Positions 19,501 to 31,409 of a DNA stretch of 64,000 bases are shown here, one piece after another (position 1 is the stretch's first letter; every line of letters begins with the position of its first letter). The stretch lies in the NCBI GenBank assembly GCA_039545355.1, contig BCJJ01000007.1, forward strand, positions 1,564,168 through 1,628,167, in the 5' to 3' direction. The notes beneath the pieces were generated by a model. The model saw only the letters and a program-made list of their open reading frames with translations, ran no database searches and was not told the DNA's origin. The DNA is from Trichosporon coremiiforme. Its lineage: Eukaryota > Basidiomycota > Tremellomycetes > Trichosporonales > Trichosporonaceae. Both the position numbers and the translations under genes were made by a program.

Positions 19501-21603
19501 TCAGAGCTTGGCCGCACCCTCCCTCCTTTTGATGATGACCTTGCTCTCCGGCCGGGGGTCGAAGACAAGCCCGTTGACCGGATTCGTCGCCGCGCGGCGG
19601 AAGATGTCCTCGTACACCCTTCCGTCCTCCCTTCCCAGACTGCTGTTGAGCACCAGGTCACTAAACGCCCAGCCATCAACGAGGTTGACGGCGTTCGGGC
19701 GCACCTTGGCGAGCACCTCGGCGATGGCCTTTTGGCGCTGGATGCCAGACGAGAGCTGCGAGGGCAGGGCGCCGGCGTCGGCGAACTCGGACGCACTGCC
19801 GTCAAGCGTGACGAGCGCATGCAGCCTGAAGAGATCCTGAAGAGCTGAGGCCGTGTCGGCGGGCAGCTGGGCCGCGAGCTTGGGCAGCGCCCTAGCGAAC
19901 GCAGACACAATGACGTACTGCGCGTAAGCGGTTGACAGGCGCCATCCGGGCACGAGGAGGGCGTTCTTTGACCATCCCTCTTTGGCAAGCTGCTGCTGCT
20001 GCGTCGTGAGGAACGCAACGCGGCGCGCAAACGCGGCCACGAGGTCGTCGTTTGAAATGCCCCTGCCCCCGTCCTTCTCCGGGAACAGGGGGAGGCCGAA
20101 CTTGGCCGCCTTGAGGATACTGCGGGACACTTGCTTCGTGAGCATGTAGTTGTCGCCCTCGTACGTGACAGAGGGGAGCATGTCGGCGTAAAGGTGCCCG
20201 ATGCCCGAGTACTGGGCGTAGCCGTGCCCGCCACACGCGCGACGGCAGGTCTCGATGCCCTCGACGCTGATCGTCGTGCCGTGGCTCTTCAGAGCGCACG
20301 ACTGCACGTGCAGCTCAGCGAGGAGGGCTTCCGCCTGCTGCGTCTTGCCCGCGGACAGCAGCTTATCGTAGTTCGCATACAGGTCCTTGAGTTCCTGGCA
20401 TGCGAAATAGAGCGCATAACTCGTCGCAATCAGGGGCAGGAGCCGCTGCTGCACAAGCGAGTAGTTGAGCACAGCAGTCTCCCCGTCCGCGGGCTTGTCC
20501 TCGTCTGCGAACTGTTTCCGGATCGCGGCATACCGGATCGCAATGGCGCAGGCCCTTGCCAGGGTCGTGGCCGCGTCGGCCGCAATGCCGACGCGGAGGT
20601 AGGTCATGCCGCCGTAGACGAAGGCGGGCGAGCCGCGACGCTTGTACTCGCCCGTCTTGGGGTCGACGTACTGGAACCGCGCGAGCATGTTGACATAAGG
20701 GATGCGGACATTGTTGAAGAGCACAAAGCCGTTGTCCATGGAGCTGAAACGTCAGCGCGAGCGCAGCGAGCAATGACCCCGAGAGGACAGGGCAGGGTAG
20801 GGGAAGCAAAGCGAGCGGACACGGGCTCGGCTCGTCCGACTGCCGCCCCCCGAGCGTGGTACTCACTTGTACCCAAACTTGGGCCCAATGTCACCAACAT
20901 ACACGCCCTCGAGGGGCTCGTGCGTCTCCAGACTCCTCACAGGAACCACGAAGGTGTGCGGGCCGAGGTTCTTCCCCTTCACAATCAACTGGGCCATGAC
21001 GAGCGCGTAATTGGCAGTCCGGCCGAGGGTGCCAATCCACCACTTGGCACTCGTAAGCTGGGGCGAGTTGATGATAAAGTCGCCCGTCTTCTCGTCCCAC
21101 GTCGCTGTCGTCTCGAGACCTCGAACGTTGGAGCCGTGGGACAGTTCGGTCTGCGCGTAACAGCCGATGATCTCGTCGCGCTTAGCCGGCTCGAGGAACA
21201 GTTTCTTCTGCTCATCCGTCGTCTGGTCGGTCAGACACTTGATGAACGCCTTGTCGTGCAGGCCGTACACGTTCATCTCGCCACTGGCGCCAATGGCCGC
21301 GGTATAGGACGCATCGTCCCACTGATGCTGCTTCCTCAGTGCCTTCAAGTGTTTGCCGCGACGGAGGGAGGACTCCATCTTCTCAACCCTAGATTGGGAG
21401 GGGAGGGCGGCGAGTTGCGCGTCGAACCCCTCTTGACGCAGGATGGACTCGACCCGGGCTCGGAGGGCGAGTTGTTCCTCGCCGTGGAGGAGCTTGGCGA
21501 GCGCCTGAGGGTCGACGGAGGAGTTGGATCGCTCGGCGGTGAGGAGCGCGGGCCCCTCGAGCTTGGCGGGGAGCAGGGCGGTGACCCAGTCGGGGATCGA
21601 CAT
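19501..21603 (-). CDS. Peroxisomal acyl-CoA oxidase
   Basis: Exons 21603-20867 and 20743-19501, 659 residues; the 123-bp intron has GTGAGT and CAG. The junction restores GPKFGYNSMDNGF, a hallmark of the family. It oxidises fatty acyl-CoA to trans-2-enoyl-CoA using FAD and oxygen, releasing H2O2, the first step of peroxisomal beta-oxidation. Seen: the CYAQTELSHGSNVRGLETTA flavin/substrate region, CGGHGYAQYSG, and the TYEGDN block holding the family's catalytic glutamate. The protein ends AKL, a peroxisomal targeting signal type 1 variant. Length is normal for fungal acyl-CoA oxidases. The start at 21603 gives the usual short helical N-terminus. Frames on the opposite strand are shadows. Confidence 0.95.
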
Positions 21604-22265
21604 GGCGATGGTCCGTGTTTGATCGGTGTGCGAGAAGAGGTGAAGAGCAGAGGGTGCAAGTGATCGAGAGGACTGGTGCAGGGGTGTCCAAGGACGGGCT
21701 CTGGCTAGATGTGGCTGGGTGATATATTGGGGGACGCGGGGTGACGAGGTAGCCGGACACACTGTAGAACGCTTGGCAGCGTCGGACGTGCCCGAAGGCG
21801 TTATAACCGGTTCCCCGCATCGATCGGAGAAGTGGAGCCCACCGCATGCCCACTGCCCCCTAAGCTGTAACAACACCTGACCATACTCCGGACTCTCATG
21901 CATCAGGCGGCAGCAACAGAGGCGCTAGAGGCGTGGATGGGAGCTAACCCCACTGGTGTCCGGACTATGGATGCTTGGCTCGATATTGGCCCGGTGTTGC
22001 TCGGTGAGCGCACGACTACGTCTCAGCCCAAGCCCAACGCCGGCCCCCGAGTAACGTCTGTCATCAATGCTTAGTCTGGAACGACAGATATCCCCACGGG
22101 AACCGCGGAGCGACGTTTCATCACGAACAACTGATTAGATAATAAGCTTGCAGCAAAAGTCACGGGGGCCACCATATACATTTCAAGAGGGTGTGAAGTC
22201 ATAAATATGGAATTAACACCTGCATCTGTATCGCAGCGTGTTGGTTGCGTCGCTGACGCTTTTTT
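21604..22265. other. Intergenic, acyl-CoA oxidase promoter side
   Basis: Separates acyl-CoA oxidase from the 3' end of the sugar porter. A TATATT-like stretch at about 21722 could serve acyl-CoA oxidase. No gene seen. Confidence 0.4.
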
Positions 22266-24394
22266 TTACTGGTTGGTGTTGGGGACCTTGGCGTCGGCCT
22301 TCGTGTCGAGCTCGGGGCTGGGAGGCTCCTTGACGTCACCGCCGATGCTCGCGGCGCCGACACTCTTGCCCTGCTCCGCCTCTCCGGCCGGCTGCGCGTG
22401 ACCAGTGAAGGGCAGCTGCTCCATCGAGTCGAACGCGAGGGCAATCTCCTCGAGCGTGAACCCGTTCGTCTCGACCATGAACAGCTTGATCAGGATCCAC
22501 TGCGCAATGAGGAGGGGCAGGTAGACGAGGTAGTACCAGTACTTGATGCGCTCGAGGGCGATGCTGTCGACGAAAGTGACGTACGTGCCCTGGATCTGCT
22601 GGGCCTGGTTCCAGACCAGGAGACCCTTGGAACGCATCGAGTACGTCTGCACCTCGGCCGGGTAGGAGTAGATGATGGGGCAGGCGACGTTGAAGACGCC
22701 AAGGAAGATCCAGACGAGAACAACGGTCGCGATCGCAGACGAGTGGTCCGTGCCGCCGCTCTTGTCGTAGCAGCTTCCGGAGACCGTGAGACCGACAAAC
22801 GTCAGGATCATGAGCGGCCAGCACCAGAGGAGGATGCGCTTCTTGCCGAGGAAACGCTCGGTCATGACACTGGCGATCTGGCACACCCACGTGAACATGT
22901 TGAGGCCGGCTGCAATACCGGTCTGAACCGAGGGGTCGGTGATACCGACACTCTCGAAGACGACCGTGTAGTAGTAGTAGATGATACTGGAGCCGGACAT
23001 CTGCGTGCAGAACGTCATGAGGAGGGCGAGACCGAGACGGTGGCGGTTGGCGGGCGAGCGGAGGATGACGCTCCACTTCTCCGCCTTGGCGACGCGCTCG
23101 GCCACGATCGCCTCCTTCATCTCGTCAAACTCGAAGAGCACGAGGGGATCGGAGGCGTCACCGTTGCCGTGGTACTCGGCCAGGAACTGGAGCGCGTCGG
23201 CGCCCCTGCCCTTGGCGAGGAGGAAACGCGGGGTCTCCGGCACAAACTGAACCGCGATCAGGATGTAGAACGCAAAAGGCAGCTGCAGGATGTAGGGGAT
23301 GCGCCAGCCCCACGAGTTCTTCAGGTACGAAGAGCCAAAGTTGACCCAGGACGAGACGACCATTCCGAGGATGTAGTAGCTGTTCCAGGACGATGAGACA
23401 CGCTGGCGGGAGCGAGGGTGTGTGATCTCCTGCACGACGGCGAGGGACGTCATGAGGAACGCGGCGAGACCGAAACCAATGATGAAGCGGCCAACAACAA
23501 AGATGGCATAGCCCTTGTTACCGTGCACGCCGGAGACACCCGCGACACAAGAGATGACGGTGCCGATCATAATCGTGTAGCCGTAGAAACGGATACCCCA
23601 CTTGCGGCCCCAGGTGTCGTCAATGTACGAGATGATCGGACCGATGAAGAAACCGGAGATCGGACCAGCGGCGTTGAGGAGACCGATGAGGGCGGCACTG
23701 CGCGGGTTGTCCTCGGTCAGACCGAGGTCCTCGTGCCACGAGTCGAACGCTTGCAGACCGGAGATGAGCGTGCCATCGTCTGTCTGTCAGCTCAGGAACG
23801 ACAGGAAAAGAAGCTCAACCCCTACTCACATCCGTTGAGGACCATTCCGATGAAGATGATGCTCAGGAAAAAGTTGAGCTTGAGGCGTCCCTTGTCCTTG
23901 TGCCATGGTGTGGTGTCGCGAACGTTCGTGCTGTTAAAGTCAGCAAATGCAAATCACCCCCCCCCCCCAGGAACAACGAGTGCTTTAAGAAACCGCGCTA
24001 TCTGTGAGAGAATCAAGGCACAGAAAGAAGAGTACTCACATGTGACGCCAGTCTGTGACACTGGCTGCAGAGGAGCGTGAGCGTGACAAAAGGGGGAAAG
24101 AGAAGCAACTAGCGACGCAGGCATTATCCTGGTCCGCTCAACGGTATGATCTCAGCACAGGCTGCATGGGAGGCGGGTGTTCAAACCCGTCCGATCCACT
24201 GGTTGCAAAAGCCCGGCACCCGTGTTGCGTCTCGTCAAGCCTTGTCGGGGGGAAGGCTGTTTCCGAGTTGTACGCTTTATCGGATCATAGTGCTTGAAGT
24301 TGAGAGGTACTTGGTACTTTGCTTTTGCCGTTGGGAGGAATGGCTTTCGCTTTGCGTCTTACTACTATGTTGACTGACCTGTGTTGGAGGACAT
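22266..24394 (-). CDS. MFS sugar porter, lactose-permease/hexose-transporter type
   Basis: Four exons: 24394-24379 (16 nt), 24064-24040 (25 nt), 23930-23830 and 23779-22266, giving 551 residues in one frame. Junctions rebuild MSSNTASVTDWRHITNV and NGYDGTLISG. It should move a sugar, probably with protons, across the plasma membrane. Seen: GYDGTLISG at the first membrane helix, DDTWGRKWG loop, RFIIGFG, PETPRFL after helix 6, QMSG in helix 7, PAEVQTYSMRSKG, and VETNGFTLEEI after helix 12. The WNSYY and PAE-x-x-x-x-x-x-R-x-K-G features fit the Lac12-like branch better than glucose carriers, but the substrate is not certain. The two tiny first exons and a 314-bp first intron are unusual. A TATA box is at 24489-24482. 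Confidence 0.92.
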
Positions 24395-24481
24395 GGTGGA
24401 AGACAAGCAAGAAAGAGAGAAGTACGGATTGACTTGTGAGAAAAAGTCTTGGTCCGAGTGGGGGGGGGGGTGTCAGGGGGG

Positions 24482-24489
24482 TTTATATA
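24482..24489 (-). promoter_or_regulatory. TATA box of the sugar porter
   Basis: TATATAAA on the minus strand, 88-95 bp before the ATG, flanked by G-runs on the plus strand. Confidence 0.5.
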
Positions 24490-25145
24490 TGGTAAGTTGG
24501 TGTGGATGTGCGGAGCAAGAATAGACAGGGATGGTAGATTCCGGGTCGGAGTGTGATTGGGCGGGGTGAGCGGGGATTATGAGAGGGGCCACTCGATGGG
24601 TCGGTCGAGACTCGCTCGACTCGGGTCAGTGTTGCGCCATTCGCAGACCATCTTGGGTAGATCTCTTGTGTTGAACGGAGCGCCGATGCATGATCCGGTC
24701 GCTGATATTGACCGTCAAGGCCGAGGCGAACAGCTGTCAGACTCATGGTGCCCTGTGCGGTCGTGCGTTCGTGCGGTCGTGCGTTCGTGCGTTGTTGCAT
24801 GCTCCGCTCAATCCGCATCCACCATCGGTCTATACGCCGCACGCAACAGCCGTACGCCCGATGGCACAGTTCCGAGCGGAAGGACGAGTGCGCCTGAGCC
24901 CTAGCGCTCTTCCTGACATCCTTTCAGGTCCCCGCACTAAGCATTCCAGGATCATGCCCAGCCACATGGCGGAGGCCCAGTCATCTTCTTTAAGGGTTGC
25001 AGTCACGTGATACACCCTACAACCTCCACACTGAGGACGTCACCTGCTGCTGCTGCTGGCACAGCGGCGAGCTGCGGACGAGGAAGACACTCTCATCAAC
25101 AACCCCGACCCCCCCCCCTCAACCAACCATCATCCAACGAGCACA
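24490..25145. other. Divergent intergenic
   Basis: Promoter space between the sugar porter (minus) and the Vps62-like gene (plus). Contains a short GTGCGGTCGTGCGTTC-type repeat at about 24756-24797. No gene seen. Confidence 0.5.
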
Positions 25146-27083
25146 ATGCTAGTCCCCGGACACGGCCAGGCATTGCAGATCCTGCTCCTGGCCAGCTACG
25201 CTTCCGCATCCTGGTGGCCATTCTCCTCCCATCAGTCCTCCTTCACTGCGACAGCACGGAATGAGTCGCGAACAGCCGACCCGCGGCTGCAGAGGGCGCC
25301 CTCGACCTCGCCCCCGGAGAAGAAGAAGGAAATGGCAGAGCTCCTAGACAAGTTTGCGCCCATATTCAAACTTGCGTGAGTTGCGGCGGTACTCCCGACC
25401 AAACTGACAGACAGGTCGACGGAACGCTTCTACCCGAGCTCCGTCAAGTGGATGCTCGATCGGTACGACTACGTAGGTGGCAAAGGACCTCCGGCCAGGT
25501 GGCAAGCGGCGCGCTGACTCCGACACAGATAGAGTATCTGAACCACACCAAGTTTGATCCGGTATGTTTCTCCTAGCTCTATCCCGACGCGATGGTTAGC
25601 TGACATCAGTTACCGGGAACATTGTCGCCCGGCGGCCTCGGCTCGCTCGAGTACATGGAGTCGCCGAAACGGATGCATCTCTCAACGGAACATCCCGCCA
25701 ACGCGCAGCCTATATTCAACACAGAGCCGAGTTACTTCATGTACGGCCCGGCGGGGCAGGAGGGCGCGCTCGAGATGGGCCCAGACGGACGGGGAAGGGT
25801 GCATGACGAGGTGTATGGATTCTGGGTTGACCAAGGACATGGCGTGGTGGTGAGTTGGCAGCTGCCCTGAGGCCATCGAGTGCGAAGCTGACGACAGGAC
25901 TTGTGGTACTGGACGTGCGTGCTGATGAAAAGTGTCGACGAGCTGACAACAGATTCTACCCGTACAACCTGGGCAAGGAGGTCGGATACCTCGGCTGGCT
26001 GGGAAATCGTAAGCTTGGAGTTTGGAGTGACAATAGCTGACAGCAGATGTGACGGACTGGGAGCGTCTACGACTACGCACCATCAACGGTTCAGCCGTCT
26101 CGGCCGACTTCAGTGAGCTTCCTACTCTGCCTCTAGCTGATCCAGACACGCACAGCGGCGGCGCCTTCTCAGCCGGCACGTACAGATGGGAAGACGTCGA
26201 GAAAATCGACGGCCGGCCAGTCGCCTACATCGCGCACGGGAGTCATGGTGTCTGGCCCAACGCAGGCAAACATGTTTATGCGCAGCTGCTGAATCTCTGG
26301 CAGCTCGTGGACGTGTGCGACGACCGCGGCGCCCTGTGGGACACAAAGGGGCACGTTGTGCCGATAGAATTCTGGAATGGGCCCGAATACGGACACAGGA
26401 TCGAGCATACTGGAGACCAAAGCTGGCTCGAGTTCACGGGCAAATGGGGCAATGTCGGCGATGGGTGCTGGTATGAGCCCTTCATTGGGATCTGCCAGTT
26501 GATTGCCGGGCCGCCGGGGCCGAATCGCGAGTTTGGCATTCCGCCGAGTGTAAGTCTAGGCCACCGAGCGCGTAGGGCGAGGTGGGCGGTCGATTATGTC
26601 TCGGCTGAGGTCATGGACTACACCACAGCTATGTGAATCGAGTATTCAGCTGACGCCCAGTGTATCCTCGCTCCTCCCGCGGATGCCGGCTCGACGTTCA
26701 AATTCTACCTCTCCAACTGGGTCGTGTGGCAAGCGCAAGATCTGAACGTAACCCACGTACTGCTCGAGCAAGTCTGCACCCGGCCCAGTATGGGTGCGTC
26801 GGCACGGGATCCATACTCCGTCGCCCCGCTCGATGTCCACGATCGACTCCCCTTCAACGCCGAGGACCGGTTCTATGAGGCCACGGCGGCACGCTGCGAG
26901 GGCGGCCGATCAGCGGCCAAGGGTTATCGACTCGCTCTTTATCGCGGCGAGGAGAGGGTCAGCACGAGCCCCGTGAGGGTCATCTGTGTCTACGACGAGG
27001 GGCAGGAGGCGTACATTGACAGTCCAGGAGTGGACGTCATGGACTGGGATGACTGGCGGTGGAAGCTGGTCATTGATAAGTAG
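25146..27083 (+). CDS. Vps62-like secreted/vacuolar protein
   Basis: Eight exons: 25146-25375, 25415-25472, 25529-25561, 25610-25849, 25898-25914, 25953-26008, 26047-26549 and 26661-27083. They sum to 520 codons and close in frame (519 residues). The N-terminus is a signal peptide (MLVPGHGQALQILLLASYASA). The core carries family landmarks: D-L-W-Y-W-T-F-Y-P-Y-N-L-G-K, then G-N-H-V-T-D-W-E, and Y-I-A-H-G-S-H-G-V-W-P. These match the Vps62 family (yeast Vps62/Tda6), linked to vacuolar protein sorting; biochemical activity of the family is poorly known. The seven introns are each 38-111 bp. I am confident of family, less of role. Confidence 0.85.
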
Positions 27084-27610
27084 CGCGCTAGCGAGCGCGG
27101 GAGATCGCGGAGCGTAGCAAGCGAGGCAGCTCGGCGACGAAGGCCGTCACTCGAATCAAGAGCAGGCGCGCCACCTCTCAGTTCCTAACCGACTGTTCGC
27201 TTCGCCCAGCCCAACCCAGCCCACACGCGCGCTGCCGTCAACCCAGGTGCCAGGTGACCGAGACGGAGTATCTCCAGCAGTGTGCGTGGGAAGAAGCGAG
27301 AAGCGAGTCTTTCGCCGGGAGGCACATCGAGCTCGGTGTGGATGACGTTGACGACCGACGAAGGTGCGAGTGCCTTTGGGTGTCGATCGTCGTCCAGTCG
27401 TCCTTTGTAACAGCAATTTAGAGCGCCTTTGTAATGATTAGGATCAGTTGTAATGCGATCGTAATGCGCAATCTTGCACCCATTTGTTCACGGAGATACA
27501 AGCCATCTCCGCGCGGAATCGGGAGATAAAGCAGTCGGCAGGGCTATGACGAAAAAGATATCCCCATACTGAGTATTCTCTCAGCTTCCACTACCCCCAA
27601 CACCACCATA
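27084..27610. other. Intergenic, no gene seen
   Basis: 3' side of the Vps62-like gene and promoter of MIA40. Confidence 0.5.
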
Positions 27611-28906
27611 ATGTTCTCCCGTGTCGTCCGTCCCGCGACCCGCGCTGTCCGCCTCGCCGCCGCCCCCCGCGCCGCCGCCCCCATTGCCCGTGCCGGCGGC
27701 GTCCGCTTCAAGTCCTCCGAGTCCGGCCCGAACCAGGGCGCGACGCAGCCCTCTGGCCCCTCGTCTTCGGACGGGCAGCAGCTCCTCATGGTCCTCGGAG
27801 CCGGAGCTGCGCTCGCCGTCGCCCTGTCCATCACCGAGAAGCAGAGGAAGGAGCGTACCGCCCCCAACCCCGACAGCAAGGCTGCGGACGAGGAGATCGA
27901 GGAGGAGGACGAGGTGCAGGATGCCGACGAGGGACAGCCGGAGCAGGGTCCTGGTGAGTATCTTTGGGCCGAGGAGCTGCTCGAGCGATAGCGAGAGCAG
28001 CGAGATCGGCGATCATAGCCCATTTTACTGTTGAGGTCGGTGAGGAGCGTGGCGCCGAGAGGTGTACGGGAGGAGAGGTAGCGGGCACGGGGGTAGCGAC
28101 GGAGACGGCTCGGCTCTGAACGAATCGTAATTCGGAGGGTCCCAGCCATGACCCTCCGGGTGGAGGTACGGAGGTTCGGCCGACGCAAGCCACAAGTGGA
28201 GTGGAGGCTTGGTCATGTCCTCTCCACTGCTGAGTGATTATGTCGCCGAGCGCTGTCGACGCTGGCGATGCTGAGCTCGACGCCGACGCTGGTGGACATT
28301 ACTCCGTGCCTTGCTTGGTCGCGATGATGTCACTGGAGGTCTCCACCTCCCACTCCGTGCTCCGAGCTACTTTGAGCGGTGTACCGCTCCGAGCTCATCC
28401 GGGCCCAGCTGCGCTCTGCCTCCATCTCCATTCCACTCCGCATCGCTGCAATTTCCACCGCGAAGCAGCGTCGCTGTCCCTCGCTCCGCCCGGAACTCCG
28501 CTAACATGCAGATGCCTCCGAGGTCAACGCGGCCAAGGACTTCGTGCACGAGGTCGACGTGCACCTCGACGCGCTGATCGACAACGCCGAGCGCGCCCTC
28601 AAGGGCGACTACACGCCCAACCCGAACTCCAAGATGGCCCCCGTCTCTCCGGACGCCGAGGCGCAGGGCGCGTACAACGAGGAGACGGGCGAGATCAACT
28701 GGGACTGCCCCTGTCTCGGCGGCATGGCGACTGGCCCCTGCGGAGAGGAATTCAAGGCCGCCTTCTCCTGCTTCGTCCACAGCACCCAGGAGCCGAAGGG
28801 CATGGACTGCATCGAGCAGTTCAAGGGCATGCAGGAGTGTTTCCGCAAGCACCCTGATGTCTACGGCGAGGAGATCGCCGACATGGACAACGAGGGACCG
28901 GCCTAA
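27611..28906 (+). CDS. MIA40: Mitochondrial intermembrane-space import oxidoreductase Mia40
   Basis: Exons 27611-27953 and 28512-28906 give 245 residues. Mia40 accepts cysteine-rich proteins in the intermembrane space and forms their disulfides, relaying electrons to Erv1. Seen: an Arg/Ala-rich presequence, a membrane anchor (about residues 57-75), an acidic linker ([11 protein letters not shown]), the redox CPC motif at C180-P-C182 and twin CX9C pairs C191/C201 and C214/C224. The N-terminal anchor form is the fungal type. The intron is 558 bp, much longer than most introns here; its acceptor ATGCAG joins to give [13 protein letters not shown]. Very sure of identity. Confidence 0.96.
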
Positions 28907-29306
28907 GCTGGTGAGCTGCTGGTGAGCTGCTGGCGAGACGGCGGTGAGCGGCTGCTGCCGGCTGCTGCCGGCTCAGCCCCCAGACTGGGTCGGGGCGCGG
29001 CAGTGTCGACGACCCCGCCGCCCTCGGAGAGAGGGAGAAGAAGGATCCCCCGCACGCCCGGTGGCGTGCTCATGGACACAAAAGTGAATATTAAATCATC
29101 TAGAACCGATGGCAAACAAAGGCAAATTTGAATTAAACATCGCACGGGCGGGTCGCGGGTTCGCGCAGCGGCCCTCCCTTCTTCGTCTCCTGACAGTACT
29201 GACCCGGCAGCCGCTTCCTTCTTAGTGCCGATAGAGCTACGAGTTGCATGATTCCTTCTGGATACAGCTTTCACTTACAACCCTCCCCCCCCCGCAAAAC
29301 TAGTGG
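28907..29306. other. Convergent intergenic
   Basis: Between MIA40 (plus) and the AtuA-like gene (minus). Begins with a GAGCTGCTGG-type duplication just after the MIA40 stop. No gene seen. Confidence 0.5.
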
Positions 29307-31160
29307 CTAGATCTTTCCGCGCTCTACAAACTTCTGCGGGAGATCGACGTATCGCGCGCGGATGAACTCGGCGACGCCCTTGGCCAGGCTGTCCATTCTA
29401 ACTGTGCTGCTGACACCTTTGCCGAGATAATCATGAATGACGAAATGCACAGCCAGCATGCCGGGGAACTCGACGCGCTCGATACGGTACCCGTCATACT
29501 CCTTGCCCAGGAGCTTGATCAGCCCCTGTTTCGAGAGCAGGGCTTTCAGCCAGGGATACTCGTCTGCGTGGCGCACGAAGAGACCGACATTGGCATTGCC
29601 GCCCTTGTCCCCGCTGCGGGCGTGGACGATCCAGCCCAGCGGTCCCTCGACGGTCTCGCCTTGCTGCAGGGAAGAGGCGGGCTCGGTCGTGTCGTAGTCC
29701 TCGCTAACCACGCGCGGTGCTGTGCGTTCGGGAGGCGGGGCCGTGATCCTGTGCTCCGAGCCAACGAAAGAGACCTCCAAGGGCAGATGACTCTGTCTAA
29801 CTCTCCCGGGCCAGTACTCCATGTACGGCGTCGGCACGGCCGTCCTCAGGTCAAGTTGCCACTGGAAGCCCGGGTAATGTCCCAGACCCTCCGGATTCAC
29901 GAACGGCCACAAGCTCTGTGTCGGCCCGAACGCCTCGATCTCCTTAGCCTGGGCCAGGATGCGCATCATCGCCGTGCCCTCTGCCTCTGTCTCGGGATTT
30001 CTCGCCGCGACGCCATACTGCGTCATGTCAAACAAGCTGAACTTGGCGAGTTCCTTGCCAAAGTAGCGGCGGATCTGCTCGCGATGCGCGGCGAATTTGG
30101 CTTCCACGTCCAGCCCTGTCGCGAAGATCATGGCCTCGGCTTGCCAACCGGCCACGGCGCAGATGGCCGCCTTCGTCGTGTCGGGCGGAGGCAGGCCCTT
30201 GACGCCAGTGACGCGGACACGGTCGTGGCCCAGGTCTTCGACGACAATGTCCCTTATGTCGGCCGTGACATCGGGGTTCAGGTAGATGTTGCCCTGGATC
30301 TCGTACAGGATTTGAGACCGGACCGTGTTCGCGTTGACGACGCCGTTGGTCCCGGGCTGCTTCGTGACGATGAACGTGCCGTCGGCTGCGATCTCGGCGA
30401 TCCCCATCGTCAGGTCGTAGTAGGGGCCTATGTTTAGGAATCCACTGCTGTTGCCGCCAGTGACGTACCCGCCGCATTCGAGGCAGTGCCCCGCCAGCAG
30501 GGCACCAGCGAGCGGGCCATAGTCATCCCAGGCCCAGTTGTGGTGCCACGCCGCGGCAGCGATGAGCGGACTGGCGTCCGTGCATCGACCAGAAATGACA
30601 ATGTCCGCGCCGGCTTTCAGAGCCTCGTAAATGCCCCTCGCTCCCACGTATGCATTTGCAGAGGCGGGCTTCAGGCCCCAGTCGGCCAACTTCCGCCCTT
30701 CGTCCTCGAGATGGTGGAAGTCTTCGCCGGCAGAGGATAGAGTGTCGAGACGAGACATGAGGTCGTCCCCCTCGACATAGGCGATTTTCATGCCCTCGAT
30801 GCCCAATTCGGCGAACAGCTTGCCCACGGCCTCAGCGCACCCCTTTGGATTGAGGGCTCCCGCATTCGTGAGGATCTTGGGACGGTGGCGTTTGATTTCC
30901 TCGGCTGCGAGGCGGACGTGTTGCAGGAAGGGGAGCTCGTAGCCGAGCGACGGGTCGCGGGTGCGTTGCAGGTGGTTCCGGACCAGGCCCTGGGCGTTAG
31001 CATGCAGAGGGGAGGGGGTACACACCATCTCAGCGAGGTAGTCGCCAAACAGGACCGGGGCCTGGCTCGCTTGCTGCTTCAGTGCGCGCCAGTTGTCGCC
31101 CGTGAAGCCCGAGAAGGCCGCGATGCGGAAGACATCCTGCGACTGGTCGCCGGAAGGCAT
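29307..31160 (-). CDS. AtuA-like (DUF1446) protein
   Basis: Single exon, 617 residues; ATG 31160 is the first true ATG of a frame open a little further upstream. The N-terminal two thirds match the AtuA / DUF1446 family: FSGFTGDN at the start, TNAGALNPKG, ISGRCTDASP, and G-G-Y-V-T-G-G-N. The last 110 residues resemble the small companion domain often fused or adjacent to AtuA (ARSGDKGGNANVGLFVR). In Pseudomonas, AtuA belongs to acyclic terpene use, but its reaction is not settled. Fungal fused versions are common and of unknown substrate. No targeting signal seen. Confidence 0.88.
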   Translation of the reverse strand: MPSGDQSQDVFRIAAFSGFTGDNWRALKQQASQAPVLFGDYLAEMVCTPSPLHANAQGLVRNHLQRTRDPSLGYELPFLQHVRLAAEEIKRHRPKILTNAGALNPKGCAEAVGKLFAELGIEGMKIAYVEGDDLMSRLDTLSSAGEDFHHLEDEGRKLADWGLKPASANAYVGARGIYEALKAGADIVISGRCTDASPLIAAAAWHHNWAWDDYGPLAGALLAGHCLECGGYVTGGNSSGFLNIGPYYDLTMGIAEIAADGTFIVTKQPGTNGVVNANTVRSQILYEIQGNIYLNPDVTADIRDIVVEDLGHDRVRVTGVKGLPPPDTTKAAICAVAGWQAEAMIFATGLDVEAKFAAHREQIRRYFGKELAKFSLFDMTQYGVAARNPETEAEGTAMMRILAQAKEIEAFGPTQSLWPFVNPEGLGHYPGFQWQLDLRTAVPTPYMEYWPGRVRQSHLPLEVSFVGSEHRITAPPPERTAPRVVSEDYDTTEPASSLQQGETVEGPLGWIVHARSGDKGGNANVGLFVRHADEYPWLKALLSKQGLIKLLGKEYDGYRIERVEFPGMLAVHFVIHDYLGKGVSSTVRMDSLAKGVAEFIRARYVDLPQKFVERGKI

Positions 31161-31409
31161 GTTGCTTGTGTCTTGGTAGGTCAATGAGTGACCCCAGGTG
31201 GGCAGATACTATCGCATGTATTACATCAAGGCTGGGCTAGGATATATAGTGACTAGAGGTAGAGAGAGAGTTATGCACACCGGGATTCACATGCCGACTG
31301 CCCGCCGAGAGCCGACCCCATGACGCGAATTGTCCGAGGCATGTCGCTCGGCGGGCATCTCCGATGGTTCCAGTGCAAGGCACGGGATCTTGGCGCGTCT
31401 ATCGGCCGC

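Noticed and set aside
20131..21663. 510-codon plus-strand open frame
   Set aside because: Lies antisense to acyl-CoA oxidase, whose two exons, motifs and AKL end are unmistakable; composition is that of a mirror frame in GC-rich DNA.
22398..23396. 332-codon plus-strand open frame
   Set aside because: Antisense to the main exon of the sugar porter; charged shadow frame.
29433..30437. 334-codon plus-strand open frame
   Set aside because: Antisense to the AtuA-like gene; no domain and no promoter.
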